From contig NZ_WUMK01000007.1 of assembly GCF_009827055.1 (NCBI RefSeq), positions 62,001 to 126,000 on the forward strand: a DNA stretch of 64,000 nucleotides, in the 5' to 3' direction. Of this stretch, positions 34,223-41,961 are shown piece by piece. The position numbers and the translations under genes were made by a program. The stretch is from Shinella kummerowiae (GTDB taxonomy: Bacteria > Pseudomonadota > Alphaproteobacteria > Rhizobiales > Rhizobiaceae). Position 1 is the first letter of the stretch. Every line of letters begins with the position of its first letter. Below the pieces are notes generated by a model. It was not told the origin of the DNA. It did not search any database and saw only the letters and a program-made list of their open reading frames with translations.

Positions 34223-35481
34223 GCCGCTTGCGCCTTTCCGCCGGGCACGACGCCGCGCGCCACCCAGCCATCGAAAATCTCCAGCGCCTTTGCCGAAAAG
34301 GCAGCGTCATTGATATGGGCATCGATTTCGTGCAGCGCGATCGATGCGGGCAGTGCCGAACGGAAAGCCTCGACAAGCGCCGCTAGCCCATCCGGATCGT
34401 GCAACGGCTCCTCCGTCTTGTCCCATTCCTGAATGCCGCCGGCAGGCAGGATGAAGGCTGTTTCGCCTGTCGCCGCCGCAAGCTTTTCCGCCACCACGCG
34501 GGCGATATCCCGGCGGCCGTCATTGTCGGTCGTGACCGAGCCGAGCAGGCGGTTGTGCGCGTGGTAGGGCCGGTCGGCCAGCGGCGCGGGCAGGTCGCGC
34601 CAGGCTTGGAGGTCCACCATGTCGAGGCCGCCGGGCGCGACGATCTGCGGGATGCCGTGTCGGCCGGCATTTTCCAGCCGGTCCGGGCCGGAGGTGACAC
34701 AGGTACCGTTCAGGTGGTTATTGACCTCCTGCGTGCAAAAATCGAAGACCGCGGCAAAACCGCCCTCGGCGGCGATCGCCTCGAAGGCCCGTCCGCCCAT
34801 GCCGGTGGCGTGAAAGACGGCGACGTCGTAGCCGCGCTTTTCCAGCGCCGGCTGGAGGTGCTTCATGTATTTGAGGCAGCTCGAGCCAAGCGACGTCATG
34901 CCGATGAGCGGCCGGTCGCCGGCCGGGCGGACGTTGAACCGCGCCGCGCCGACGACGGCGCCGCAAGCCTGCGAAAGCACGGATTTGCAGATCGGGTTGA
35001 GGCCATGCAGCCCGCCGGCCCAGAGGATCATCATCAGGTCAGGCGCGATGCGCTCCGGCGGGATGAGGTGGGAAAAGGCGATGGTCGAGACGACGAATTT
35101 CGGCACGCCGAGCGGAAGGCAGGCGGCGACATCCAGCGCAAGGTCCGTGCCCATGGAGCCGCCGAGCAGGATCACGCCGTCCACCCTGCCGTCATCAAAC
35201 AGCCTGCGGGTGAGGGTGGCTGCGCCCTTGGCCATCAAGGCCATGGCGCTGTATTCGTCGCCGCTGGTCGCGATCGCTTCTATCGTCGTTTCCGCTGCCG
35301 CGGCGATATCGTGGCGCGAAAAATCCGGCTGGTAGGGCGGGTCGGCGAGCACGCTGACATCGACCAGCACCGGCCGGCCGCCGGCGGTGCGGATCACCTC
35401 CGCCATGAACTGCAACTCGTCCGCCTTCGTATCGCCGGTGCCGAAGACGAGGATATTGGGCACCTTGGATTCGTCGCTCAT
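34219..35481 (-). CDS. Tm-1-like ATP-binding / UPF0261 protein
   Basis: A 420-residue UPF0261 protein related to plant Tm-1 N-terminal domains. It starts PNILVFGTGDTKADELQFMAEVI and contains VDGVILLGGSMGTDLALDVAACLPLGVPKFVVST and IGMTSLGSSCLKYMKHLQPALEKRGYDVAVFHATGMGGRAFE, all characteristic of the family. The biochemical role in bacteria is not established. It is overlapped by 4 nt at both ends, by iclR upstream and HAD downstream, so it is translationally coupled in a four-gene operon. Confidence 0.88.
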   Translation of the reverse strand: MSDESKVPNILVFGTGDTKADELQFMAEVIRTAGGRPVLVDVSVLADPPYQPDFSRHDIAAAAETTIEAIATSGDEYSAMALMAKGAATLTRRLFDDGRVDGVILLGGSMGTDLALDVAACLPLGVPKFVVSTIAFSHLIPPERIAPDLMMILWAGGLHGLNPICKSVLSQACGAVVGAARFNVRPAGDRPLIGMTSLGSSCLKYMKHLQPALEKRGYDVAVFHATGMGGRAFEAIAAEGGFAAVFDFCTQEVNNHLNGTCVTSGPDRLENAGRHGIPQIVAPGGLDMVDLQAWRDLPAPLADRPYHAHNRLLGSVTTDNDGRRDIARVVAEKLAAATGETAFILPAGGIQEWDKTEEPLHDPDGLAALVEAFRSALPASIALHEIDAHINDAAFSAKALEIFDGWVARGVVPGGKAQAA

Positions 35482-36269
35482 GGTCTCATTCCCCTGATCA
35501 TCTTGAGCGGGGCGCTTGGTGCACCCTCGTTTCCGTTCAGTCGCGCCGAAAGCCGGCCGGCGGCGTCCGCCACCTTGAGGCCCAGTTCCTCAAGATGCGC
35601 TGGGTCGATGCGCACGTCCGGCGCGGCGATGGCGAGCGTGGCGACGGGCCGGCGGTCGGCCCCGAGCACGGCAGCCGCGACGCTGACGACGCCGGCTTCG
35701 AGCCCGTTGCGATTGATCGACCAGCCGCGCTTGCGGGTTTCGTCGAGGCGTTGGCGGAGCACTGCAAGATCCGTGACGGTCGCGTCGGTAAAAGCTTCGA
35801 GAGGCTCCTTGAGCAGGGCCTTGGCGGCATCGCGCGGCAAGGAGGCAAGGAAGGCGAGACCGGAGGCGGTGGCGTGCAGCGGCAGGATGACGCCGACATC
35901 GACGATGACGCGGTGTGCCTTGGGGCAATCCTCGACATGCAGCGAATGCAGCGCCCCGCCGGAAAATTCCGCGAGATGGCAGGTTTCACCGGTCGCTTGC
36001 GCCAGTTCCTTGACGAAGGGAATGGCGGCGCACAGCAGCGGCACGCGGGCCTCGCGGATACGGGCGAGCCGCACCGGGGCGGCACCGATCCGGTAGCGGC
36101 GCGTCATGGTGTCCTGCTCAAGAAAACCGTGAGCCTCCAGCTCCACCAGCATGCGCCGCGTCGTCGCCTTGTCCATGCCGGCAAGCCGCGCGAGTTCCGA
36201 AAGTCCCTTTTCCTCCTCCTCGGCGGCCACCAGGTTCAGCAGCGCGAGGGCCTTTGCGACTGTGCTCAC
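35478..36269 (-). CDS. IclR-family transcriptional regulator
   Basis: A 263-residue IclR regulator. The winged HTH is at the N-terminus (LALLNLVAAEEEEKGLSELARLAGMDKATTRRMLVELEAHGFLE) and the effector domain has TCHLAEFSGGALHSLHVED and LPLHATASGLAFLASLP. It heads the coupled operon with UPF0261, HAD and aminotransferase genes and diverges from the permease-aldehyde dehydrogenase pair. It probably controls both directions. A 17-bp dyad at 36336-36352 is the likely operator. Confidence 0.9.
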   Translation of the reverse strand: MSTVAKALALLNLVAAEEEEKGLSELARLAGMDKATTRRMLVELEAHGFLEQDTMTRRYRIGAAPVRLARIREARVPLLCAAIPFVKELAQATGETCHLAEFSGGALHSLHVEDCPKAHRVIVDVGVILPLHATASGLAFLASLPRDAAKALLKEPLEAFTDATVTDLAVLRQRLDETRKRGWSINRNGLEAGVVSVAAAVLGADRRPVATLAIAAPDVRIDPAHLEELGLKVADAAGRLSARLNGNEGAPSAPLKMIRGMRP

Positions 36270-36335
36270 GACCCCTCCATTTACTTAACATGCGAAATAA
36301 CTTGACAGCAGTCAGGCAAGTTTGCAAGTCTATAT

Positions 36336-36352
36336 TTAAACCAGCGGTTTAA
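36336..36352. promoter_or_regulatory. Probable IclR operator
   Basis: Perfect dyad TTAAACC-AGC-GGTTTAA in the 203-bp divergent region between iclR and the permease. A TTGACA element lies 30 bp to the left at 36302-36307. The assignment to the adjacent IclR protein is by position. Confidence 0.5.
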
Positions 36353-36472
36353 TATTTGAACCGAAATCAGATCCGGCAAACCGGACATTTTGCAGCGTTT
36401 CGGCCAATCGGCCCCCGCGCCCGGAAAGGAGGTTCCGGTCGCGCTTCACCACTGCATGAAGGGGAACGTATC

Positions 36473-37918
36473 ATGACAGACAGCATTTCATCCGGCGACA
36501 ATCGCCTCAGAAAGGACAGTCTCGGCGCGCTCGCCGTGACCTTCCTCGTCGTTTCCGCCGCCGCACCGCTGACGGCGGTCGCGGGCGGTGTTCCGCTCGC
36601 CATGCTGCTCGGCAACGGCGCCGGCATGCCCGCCACCTTCCTGATGGTGACGGTCATCCTGCTGCTCTTTGCCGTCGGCTATGTCGCCATGGCGCGGCAT
36701 ATCCGCAATGCCGGCGCCTTCTATGCCTATACGACGCAGGGTTTCGGCGGCTATGCTGGCGGAGCGGCGGCGCTCATCGCCATCCTGTCCTACAATGCCA
36801 TGCAGATCGGCATTTTCGGCCTGTTCGGCGCCATCACCGCCGGCTTTTTTGCCGGCCTTGGCATAGACCTGCCATGGTGGGTTTACACATTCCTCGGCAT
36901 AGCCGCCGTCGCGGTGCTCGGCTATCGCCGGGTCGATCTCTCGGCAAAGATCCTGACCGTGCTCGTGGTGCTCGAATATCTCGTCGTGCTCGTCATCGAT
37001 TTCGCGGTGATCGGCACGGGCGGAGACAGCGGTCTTTCGCTTGCGCCCTTCAGTTCGGATGCCTTCTTCTCCGGTTCGCCGGCGATCGGCCTGCTGTTCG
37101 GCTTCGCCGCTTTCATCGGCTTCGAGGCGACGACGATCTACAGCGAAGAGGCACGTGAGCCGCACCGCACCATCCCGATCGCCACCTATGCTTCGGTGCT
37201 GCTGATCGGTCTCTTTTACATGTTCACCTCCTGGCTGATGGTGAATGCTGCCGGCTACGAAAAGCTCCTGCCCCAATTGCAGGGCCTAGCCGATCCGACG
37301 ACCTTCCTCTTCGTGATTTCCGAGCGCTATGTCGGCGCCTGGTTGTCGCCGATCATGAATATCCTGCTGATCACCAGCCTGTTTGCCGGCGTGCTGGCCT
37401 TCCACAACGGTGTCGCGCGCTACATGTATGTCGCCGGTCGCGAACGGCTGCTGCCCGCCGGCCTCGGCGTCACCCATCCGGCTTTCCAGAGCCCGCATGT
37501 CGCCTCGCTCGTCCAGACGGCGATTGCCGTTGCCGTCATCGCGCTCTTTGCGGTCACGGGGCAGGATCCGGTGCTGGCGCTGTTTTCCTGGATGACCAAT
37601 GTCGGCACGCTCGGTGTCATCGTGCTGATGGCGATGACGGCCTTCGCCATCGTCGTCTTCTTCAGCCGCAATCCGGAGCTGGAAAAGAATGCGCTGGCGA
37701 CAAAGTTGGTGCCGGCCGTCACGGGCCTGGTCCTGCTGGCCGTCATCGTTACGATCGTGCGCAATTTCGGCGATCTCGCCGGCGCCAGCGGGGCGCTCGC
37801 GGTCATCCTGCCGGGCCTTGTCCTGCTGGCCGCGCTGCTCGGCCTGGTGCTTGCCATGCGCCTCAAGGGGGCCGATCCGGTATCTTACGCCCGCCTCGGC
37901 CTCGGCCAGGCGAACTGA
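36473..37918 (+). CDS. APC-family amino acid/amine permease
   Basis: A 481-residue permease with about 12 hydrophobic segments. The N-terminal SLGALAVTFLVVSAAAPLTAVAGGVPLAML is typical of the APC group, and FGFAAFIGFEATTIYSEEAREPHRTIPIATY forms the conserved helix 6 region with E-A-R-P-R-T. The ATG at 36473 follows AGGGGAA. The frame is open further upstream, but no ribosome site supports it. It would import an amino acid or biogenic amine for the following aldehyde dehydrogenase and nearby aminotransferase or decarboxylase. The substrate is inferred only. Confidence 0.9.
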   Translation: MTDSISSGDNRLRKDSLGALAVTFLVVSAAAPLTAVAGGVPLAMLLGNGAGMPATFLMVTVILLLFAVGYVAMARHIRNAGAFYAYTTQGFGGYAGGAAALIAILSYNAMQIGIFGLFGAITAGFFAGLGIDLPWWVYTFLGIAAVAVLGYRRVDLSAKILTVLVVLEYLVVLVIDFAVIGTGGDSGLSLAPFSSDAFFSGSPAIGLLFGFAAFIGFEATTIYSEEAREPHRTIPIATYASVLLIGLFYMFTSWLMVNAAGYEKLLPQLQGLADPTTFLFVISERYVGAWLSPIMNILLITSLFAGVLAFHNGVARYMYVAGRERLLPAGLGVTHPAFQSPHVASLVQTAIAVAVIALFAVTGQDPVLALFSWMTNVGTLGVIVLMAMTAFAIVVFFSRNPELEKNALATKLVPAVTGLVLLAVIVTIVRNFGDLAGASGALAVILPGLVLLAALLGLVLAMRLKGADPVSYARLGLGQAN

Positions 37919-37925
37919 CAAGAGC

Positions 37926-37950
37926 GCGGGCGGCTTTTCGAACCGCCCGC
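37926..37950 (+). promoter_or_regulatory. Intercistronic hairpin between permease and aldehyde dehydrogenase
   Basis: A perfect 8-bp GC stem (37926-37933 with 37943-37950) with a 9-nt loop in the 51-nt gap. No T-tract follows. It resembles the hairpin at 8377-8399 and may tune expression of the second gene. Confidence 0.4.
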
Positions 37951-37969
37951 CCGAAGGAAAGGGAAGACC

Positions 37970-39451
37970 ATGCAGGACCGCATCGACCAGCAACGCCATC
38001 GCCCCGTCAGTCCGGGCAAACTCTTCATCGGCGGCGCCTGGGCCGATGCGGCGGACGGTCGGCGCCTGCCGACCGTCTCCCCGCTCGACGGTCGGGACTT
38101 GACCACCATCGCCGATGGCGGCGCCGAGGATGTGGATCGTGCGGTGCGGGCGGCCAGGGCCGCCTTCGATAAGGGCGTCTGGTCTCGCGCGGCTCCCGCC
38201 GAACGCAGAAAGGTGCTTCTGCGCATTGCCGAGCTGATCGAAAAACACGCCCTGGAACTGGCCGTGCTCGGCGTGCGCGACAACGGCACGGAAATCCAGA
38301 TGGCGCTGAAGGCCGAGCCCGGCAGTGCTGCCGGCACGTTCCGCTACTATGCTGAGGCGATCGACAAGGTCTATGGCGAGATCGCGCCCACGGCGGAAAA
38401 CGTGCTTGGCCTCATCCATCGCGAACCGGTGGGTGTGGTCGGGGCCATCGTGCCGTGGAATTTCCCGCTGATGATCGGTGCCTGGAAGATCGCGCCGGCA
38501 CTGGCGGCCGGCAATTCCGTGGTGCTGAAACCGGCGGAGATCGCTTCGCTCAGCCTGCTGCGCCTTGCCGAACTCTGCGCCGAGGCGGGCTTGCCGGACG
38601 GTGTGCTGAACGTCGTCACCGGTCGCGGGCAGGTGGCGGGCGAGGCGCTCGGCCTGCACATGGATGTCGACGTGCTGGTCTTCACCGGATCCGGGCCGGT
38701 TGGCCGGCGACTGCTCGAATACTCCGCCCGCTCCAACCTGAAGCGGGTCTATCTGGAGCTTGGCGGCAAGTCGCCGAACATCGTCTTCGCCGATGCGCCC
38801 GACCTCGAAAAGGCGGCGAAAACCTCGGCCTACGGCATCTTCCGCAATGCCGGGCAGGTCTGCGTCGCCGGCTCACGGTTGCTGGTCGAAAAATCGATCC
38901 ACGCGGACTTCACCGCCCGCCTCGTCGCGATCACCGAGGCGATGACGCTCGGTGATCCGCTGGATCTGGCAACTGAAGCCGGTGCCGTCTCGAGTGAGAC
39001 GCAGCTCCTCAAGGACATCGCCTTCATCGAGGATGGCGTGCGTGAGGGTGCGACGCTACGCACCGGCGGCAAGCGGCTGTTTGAGGAGACGGGCGGCTAT
39101 TTCCTCCAGCCGACGATCTTCGACGGCGTGTCGCCGGATATGCGCATTGCCCGCGAGGAGGTGTTCGGCCCGGTCCTGTCGGTCATTCCCTTCGAGGACG
39201 AAGCGGAGGCCGTGCGGATCGCCAATGGTACGGACTACGGCCTCGCCTCGGCGGTGTGGACCGGCAACCTTTCCCGCGCCCACCGCATGGTGCGGCAGGT
39301 CAAGGCCGGTGTCGTCCACGTCAATACCTATGGCGGGGCGGACAATACGGTGCCGCTCGGCGGCATGCGCCAGTCCGGCAACGGCCATGACAAGTCGTTG
39401 CACGCGCTCGACAAATATACCGAGATGAAGACCGCCTGGATCCAGCTTTGA
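37970..39451 (+). CDS. NAD(P)-dependent aldehyde dehydrogenase (PuuC-like)
   Basis: A 493-residue aldehyde dehydrogenase. Cofactor and catalytic elements are VPWNFPLMIGAWKIAPALAAGNSVVLKPAE, FTGSGPVGRRLLEYSA, the general-base Glu in LELGGKSPN, and the nucleophile Cys in NAGQVCVAGSR. It is closest in type to gamma-glutamyl-gamma-aminobutyraldehyde dehydrogenase and related arylacetaldehyde-oxidising enzymes. In this island it could oxidise 4-hydroxyphenylacetaldehyde or a polyamine-derived aldehyde. It follows the permease and converges on hpaI with a 3-bp gap. Confidence 0.91.
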   Translation: MQDRIDQQRHRPVSPGKLFIGGAWADAADGRRLPTVSPLDGRDLTTIADGGAEDVDRAVRAARAAFDKGVWSRAAPAERRKVLLRIAELIEKHALELAVLGVRDNGTEIQMALKAEPGSAAGTFRYYAEAIDKVYGEIAPTAENVLGLIHREPVGVVGAIVPWNFPLMIGAWKIAPALAAGNSVVLKPAEIASLSLLRLAELCAEAGLPDGVLNVVTGRGQVAGEALGLHMDVDVLVFTGSGPVGRRLLEYSARSNLKRVYLELGGKSPNIVFADAPDLEKAAKTSAYGIFRNAGQVCVAGSRLLVEKSIHADFTARLVAITEAMTLGDPLDLATEAGAVSSETQLLKDIAFIEDGVREGATLRTGGKRLFEETGGYFLQPTIFDGVSPDMRIAREEVFGPVLSVIPFEDEAEAVRIANGTDYGLASAVWTGNLSRAHRMVRQVKAGVVHVNTYGGADNTVPLGGMRQSGNGHDKSLHALDKYTEMKTAWIQL

Positions 39452-39454
39452 GGA

Positions 39455-40261
39455 TCAGTAGACCTTGGCGGTCGCCGGGGCCTTGGCCGGTTCGGCGGCC
39501 TTGAAGTCGGCGAGCAGCTTCGTCGTGGCATTGGCAAGCAGCGTCACGTCATTGCCGATGGCAACGAAGGAGGCTCCAAGCTCAAGGTAGCGTTTGGCGA
39601 GGCCGAGATCGCCGATCAGGATGCCCGCCGCCTTGCCGTGCGACTGGATCTTGAGGAGCGCCTTTTCCACTTCGGCCTGCACTTCCGGTGCGCCGGGCCT
39701 GCCGAGAAATCCCATGTCCGCGGCAAGATCGGCCGGGCCGATGAAGACGCCGTCGACGCCCTCCGTGCCGGCGATAGCGTCCAGCGCGTCGAGGCCGGCG
39801 CGGCTTTCGACCTGCAGCAACAGGCAAACCTCGTCATTGGCGGTCTGGAGATAATCCGTCGTGCGGTTGAAGGCGGAGGCTCGCGCAAGGGCTGCGCCGA
39901 CGCCGCGCACGCCATGCGGCGGATAGCGCACGGCCTTGACCATCGCCTCCGCCATCGCCTTGCTGTCGACCATCGGAATGAGCAGGGTCTGCGCGCCGAT
40001 ATCGAGCAGTTGCTTGACGATCCAGGTCTCGCCGATCGGCGGGCGGATGACGGCATGGCTTGCCGACCCCTTCATCGCCTGAAGCTGCGAGACCAGCAGC
40101 GGCACGTCATTCGGCGCGTGTTCGGCATCAAGCAGCAGCCAGTCATAGCCGGCGTCCGCGCAGATCTCGACCGTGTAGGGATTGGCGAGCGCCTGCCAGA
40201 GGCCGATCTGAGCGCGGCCTTCCTTCAACGCCTGCTTGAAGCGGTTTTTCGGAGCGGGCAT
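39455..40261 (-). CDS. hpaI: 4-hydroxy-2-oxoheptanedioate aldolase
   Basis: A 268-residue class II pyruvate aldolase of the HpcH/HpaI family. It splits 4-hydroxy-2-oxoheptanedioate to pyruvate and succinic semialdehyde, the last step of homoprotocatechuate breakdown. The catalytic region WLLLDAEHAPND (His) and VIRPP (Arg) is present, and metal ligands lie in LLLQVESRAGL (Glu) and VFIGPADLAADMG (Asp). The C-terminal extension is alanine/lysine rich. It is the last gene of the hpaFED-decarboxylase-hpaGHI run, 12 nt after hpaH. Confidence 0.94.
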   Translation of the reverse strand: MPAPKNRFKQALKEGRAQIGLWQALANPYTVEICADAGYDWLLLDAEHAPNDVPLLVSQLQAMKGSASHAVIRPPIGETWIVKQLLDIGAQTLLIPMVDSKAMAEAMVKAVRYPPHGVRGVGAALARASAFNRTTDYLQTANDEVCLLLQVESRAGLDALDAIAGTEGVDGVFIGPADLAADMGFLGRPGAPEVQAEVEKALLKIQSHGKAAGILIGDLGLAKRYLELGASFVAIGNDVTLLANATTKLLADFKAAEPAKAPATAKVY

Positions 40262-40273
40262 GGCAAATTCCTC

Positions 40274-41077
40274 CTATGCGAAGAACAGGCTGACGGTGCC
40301 GTAGGGACCGAAATCGCCCACAATCGTATCGCCATGGCGGGCTTCGATCGGGCGGATGAAGGAGCCGGCCAGCACGATCTGTCCCGCCTCGATACCGCCT
40401 CCGTATTGCGCCAGCCGATTGGCGAGCCAGGCGACGCCCCGGGCCGGCTGGTTGAGCACGCCGGCGCCGAGCCCGGTTTCCTCGACCTCCGCATTACGGC
40501 TGACGATGGCGCCCATCCAGCGCATGTCGATCTCACCAGGCCGCACCGCACGGCCGCCCGTGACGATGCCGGCATTGGCGGCATTGTCGGAAATCGTGTC
40601 GAAGATGGTGCGCGCCTTCTTCGTCTCGGGGTCGACGCGCAGGATGCGCGTATCGAGGATTTCGAGTGCTGGCGTCACGTAGTCGGTGGCGTTCAGCACA
40701 TCGAAAACGGTGACGCCGGGGCCTTTCAGCGGCGCTTTCATGACGAAGGCGATTTCCGCCTCGACGCGCGGCTGGATGAAGCGGCCCGCCGGCACCGTCG
40801 CGCCGTCCTCGAAGACCATGTCGTCGAAGAGCACGCCGGAATCGGGGATGTCGATGTTCAGCGCATATTGCATGGCCTTGGAGGTGAGGCCGATCTTCCA
40901 GCCGATGACCTTGCGGCCGTCGGCGATCTTCTTCTTCACCCAGGCGCCCTGGATCGCATAGGCGTCGTCCATGCTGATCGCAGGATGTTTCAGCGAGAGC
41001 AGGCCGGTCTGGATGCGGGTGCGCTCGGCCGCGTCGAGGCTTTCTGCGGCAAGTCGGATGTCGTCCGGCGTCATCAT
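40274..41077 (-). CDS. hpaH: 2-oxo-hept-4-ene-1,7-dioate hydratase
   Basis: A 267-residue hydratase of the MhpD/HpaH family. It adds water to 2-oxohept-4-ene-1,7-dioate in the homoprotocatechuate pathway. Landmarks are MDDAYAIQGAWVKKKIADGRKVIGWKIGLTSKAMQ, FIQPRVEAEIAFVM (metal-binding acids) and ARGVAWLANRLAQYGGGIEAGQIVLAGSFI. It overlaps hpaG by ATGA (41074-41077), showing coupled translation, and precedes hpaI. Confidence 0.94.
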   Translation of the reverse strand: MMTPDDIRLAAESLDAAERTRIQTGLLSLKHPAISMDDAYAIQGAWVKKKIADGRKVIGWKIGLTSKAMQYALNIDIPDSGVLFDDMVFEDGATVPAGRFIQPRVEAEIAFVMKAPLKGPGVTVFDVLNATDYVTPALEILDTRILRVDPETKKARTIFDTISDNAANAGIVTGGRAVRPGEIDMRWMGAIVSRNAEVEETGLGAGVLNQPARGVAWLANRLAQYGGGIEAGQIVLAGSFIRPIEARHGDTIVGDFGPYGTVSLFFA

Positions 41078-41952
41078 GGTTGAACCTCATCGGCAATGGT
41101 GTTGCGCAGCAGGCCGATACCCTCGGCCTCGACCTCGACCACATCGCCGGGCTTCAGCCAGATCGGCGGATCGAAGCGTGCGCCGGCGCCGGTTGGCGTA
41201 CCGCAGACGATGATGTCACCCGGCACCAGCGTCGTGAAGGTGGAGATATAATTGATGATCTTGCGGAAGGAGAAGATCATCCGGCTGGTGCGATCGCTCT
41301 GACGCACCTCGCCATTGACGCGGGTTTCGAGCTTGATGTCGGCCAACTGGCTTTCATCCGCATAGGGCACCAGCCAGGGGCCGATGGAGCCGGTCGCGTC
41401 GAAATTCTTGCCCTGCGTGACGTTGAATTTTGCATGCCGCACCCAGTCGCGGATCGTGCCCTCGTTGCAGAGCGAAAGGGCCGCGATATGGTTCAGCGCA
41501 TCGGCTTCCGCGATACGCCGGCCGCCTTTGCCGATCACGATGACGATTTCGCCCTCATAGTCGAGCTGCGGGCTTTCCGGCGGGCGGATCAGCGGGCGGT
41601 CGTGGCCGGTGAAGGAGCGCGGGAAGCGGATGAACAGCGAGGGGTTGGGCGGGGCGGCCTGGCCGTCCTTGTATTCCTCGTTGCGATCCGGAAAGTTCAC
41701 GCCGACGCAGATGATCTTTTCCGGCGCGGAAATCGGGATTTCGTAGACGATGTCGGCGAGCGCATGGTCGGCGGGACGTGACGCGGCCTCCTCCGTCAGG
41801 CCGGCCAGAGCACCCGCCTCGATCACCTCGCGCAATGTCGGCCAGCGCGCGCCATGACGGGCGGAAAGATCGACGATGCCATCCGATTTGACGAGGCCAT
41901 ATTTCAGGACGCCCTGATGGGAAAAGCCGGCGAGACGGGGCTGTTCGGTCAC
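41074..41952 (-). CDS. hpaG: FAH-family isomerase/decarboxylase of the homoprotocatechuate pathway
   Basis: A 292-residue fumarylacetoacetase-fold protein. The N-terminal cap and the core IICVGVNFPDRNEEY, SPQLDYEGEIVIVIGKGGRRI (metal acids) and VPGDIIVCGTPTGAGARFDPP are present. In the operon it fills the 5-carboxymethyl-2-oxohex-3-ene-1,6-dioate decarboxylase/isomerase step, done in E. coli by the two-domain HpaG. Here it is a single-domain form, so the second activity may come from this same protein or from the FAH protein at 30850. It starts 9 nt after the decarboxylase gene. Confidence 0.88.
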   Translation of the reverse strand: MTEQPRLAGFSHQGVLKYGLVKSDGIVDLSARHGARWPTLREVIEAGALAGLTEEAASRPADHALADIVYEIPISAPEKIICVGVNFPDRNEEYKDGQAAPPNPSLFIRFPRSFTGHDRPLIRPPESPQLDYEGEIVIVIGKGGRRIAEADALNHIAALSLCNEGTIRDWVRHAKFNVTQGKNFDATGSIGPWLVPYADESQLADIKLETRVNGEVRQSDRTSRMIFSFRKIINYISTFTTLVPGDIIVCGTPTGAGARFDPPIWLKPGDVVEVEAEGIGLLRNTIADEVQP

Positions 41953-41961
41953 GGTTGTCTC

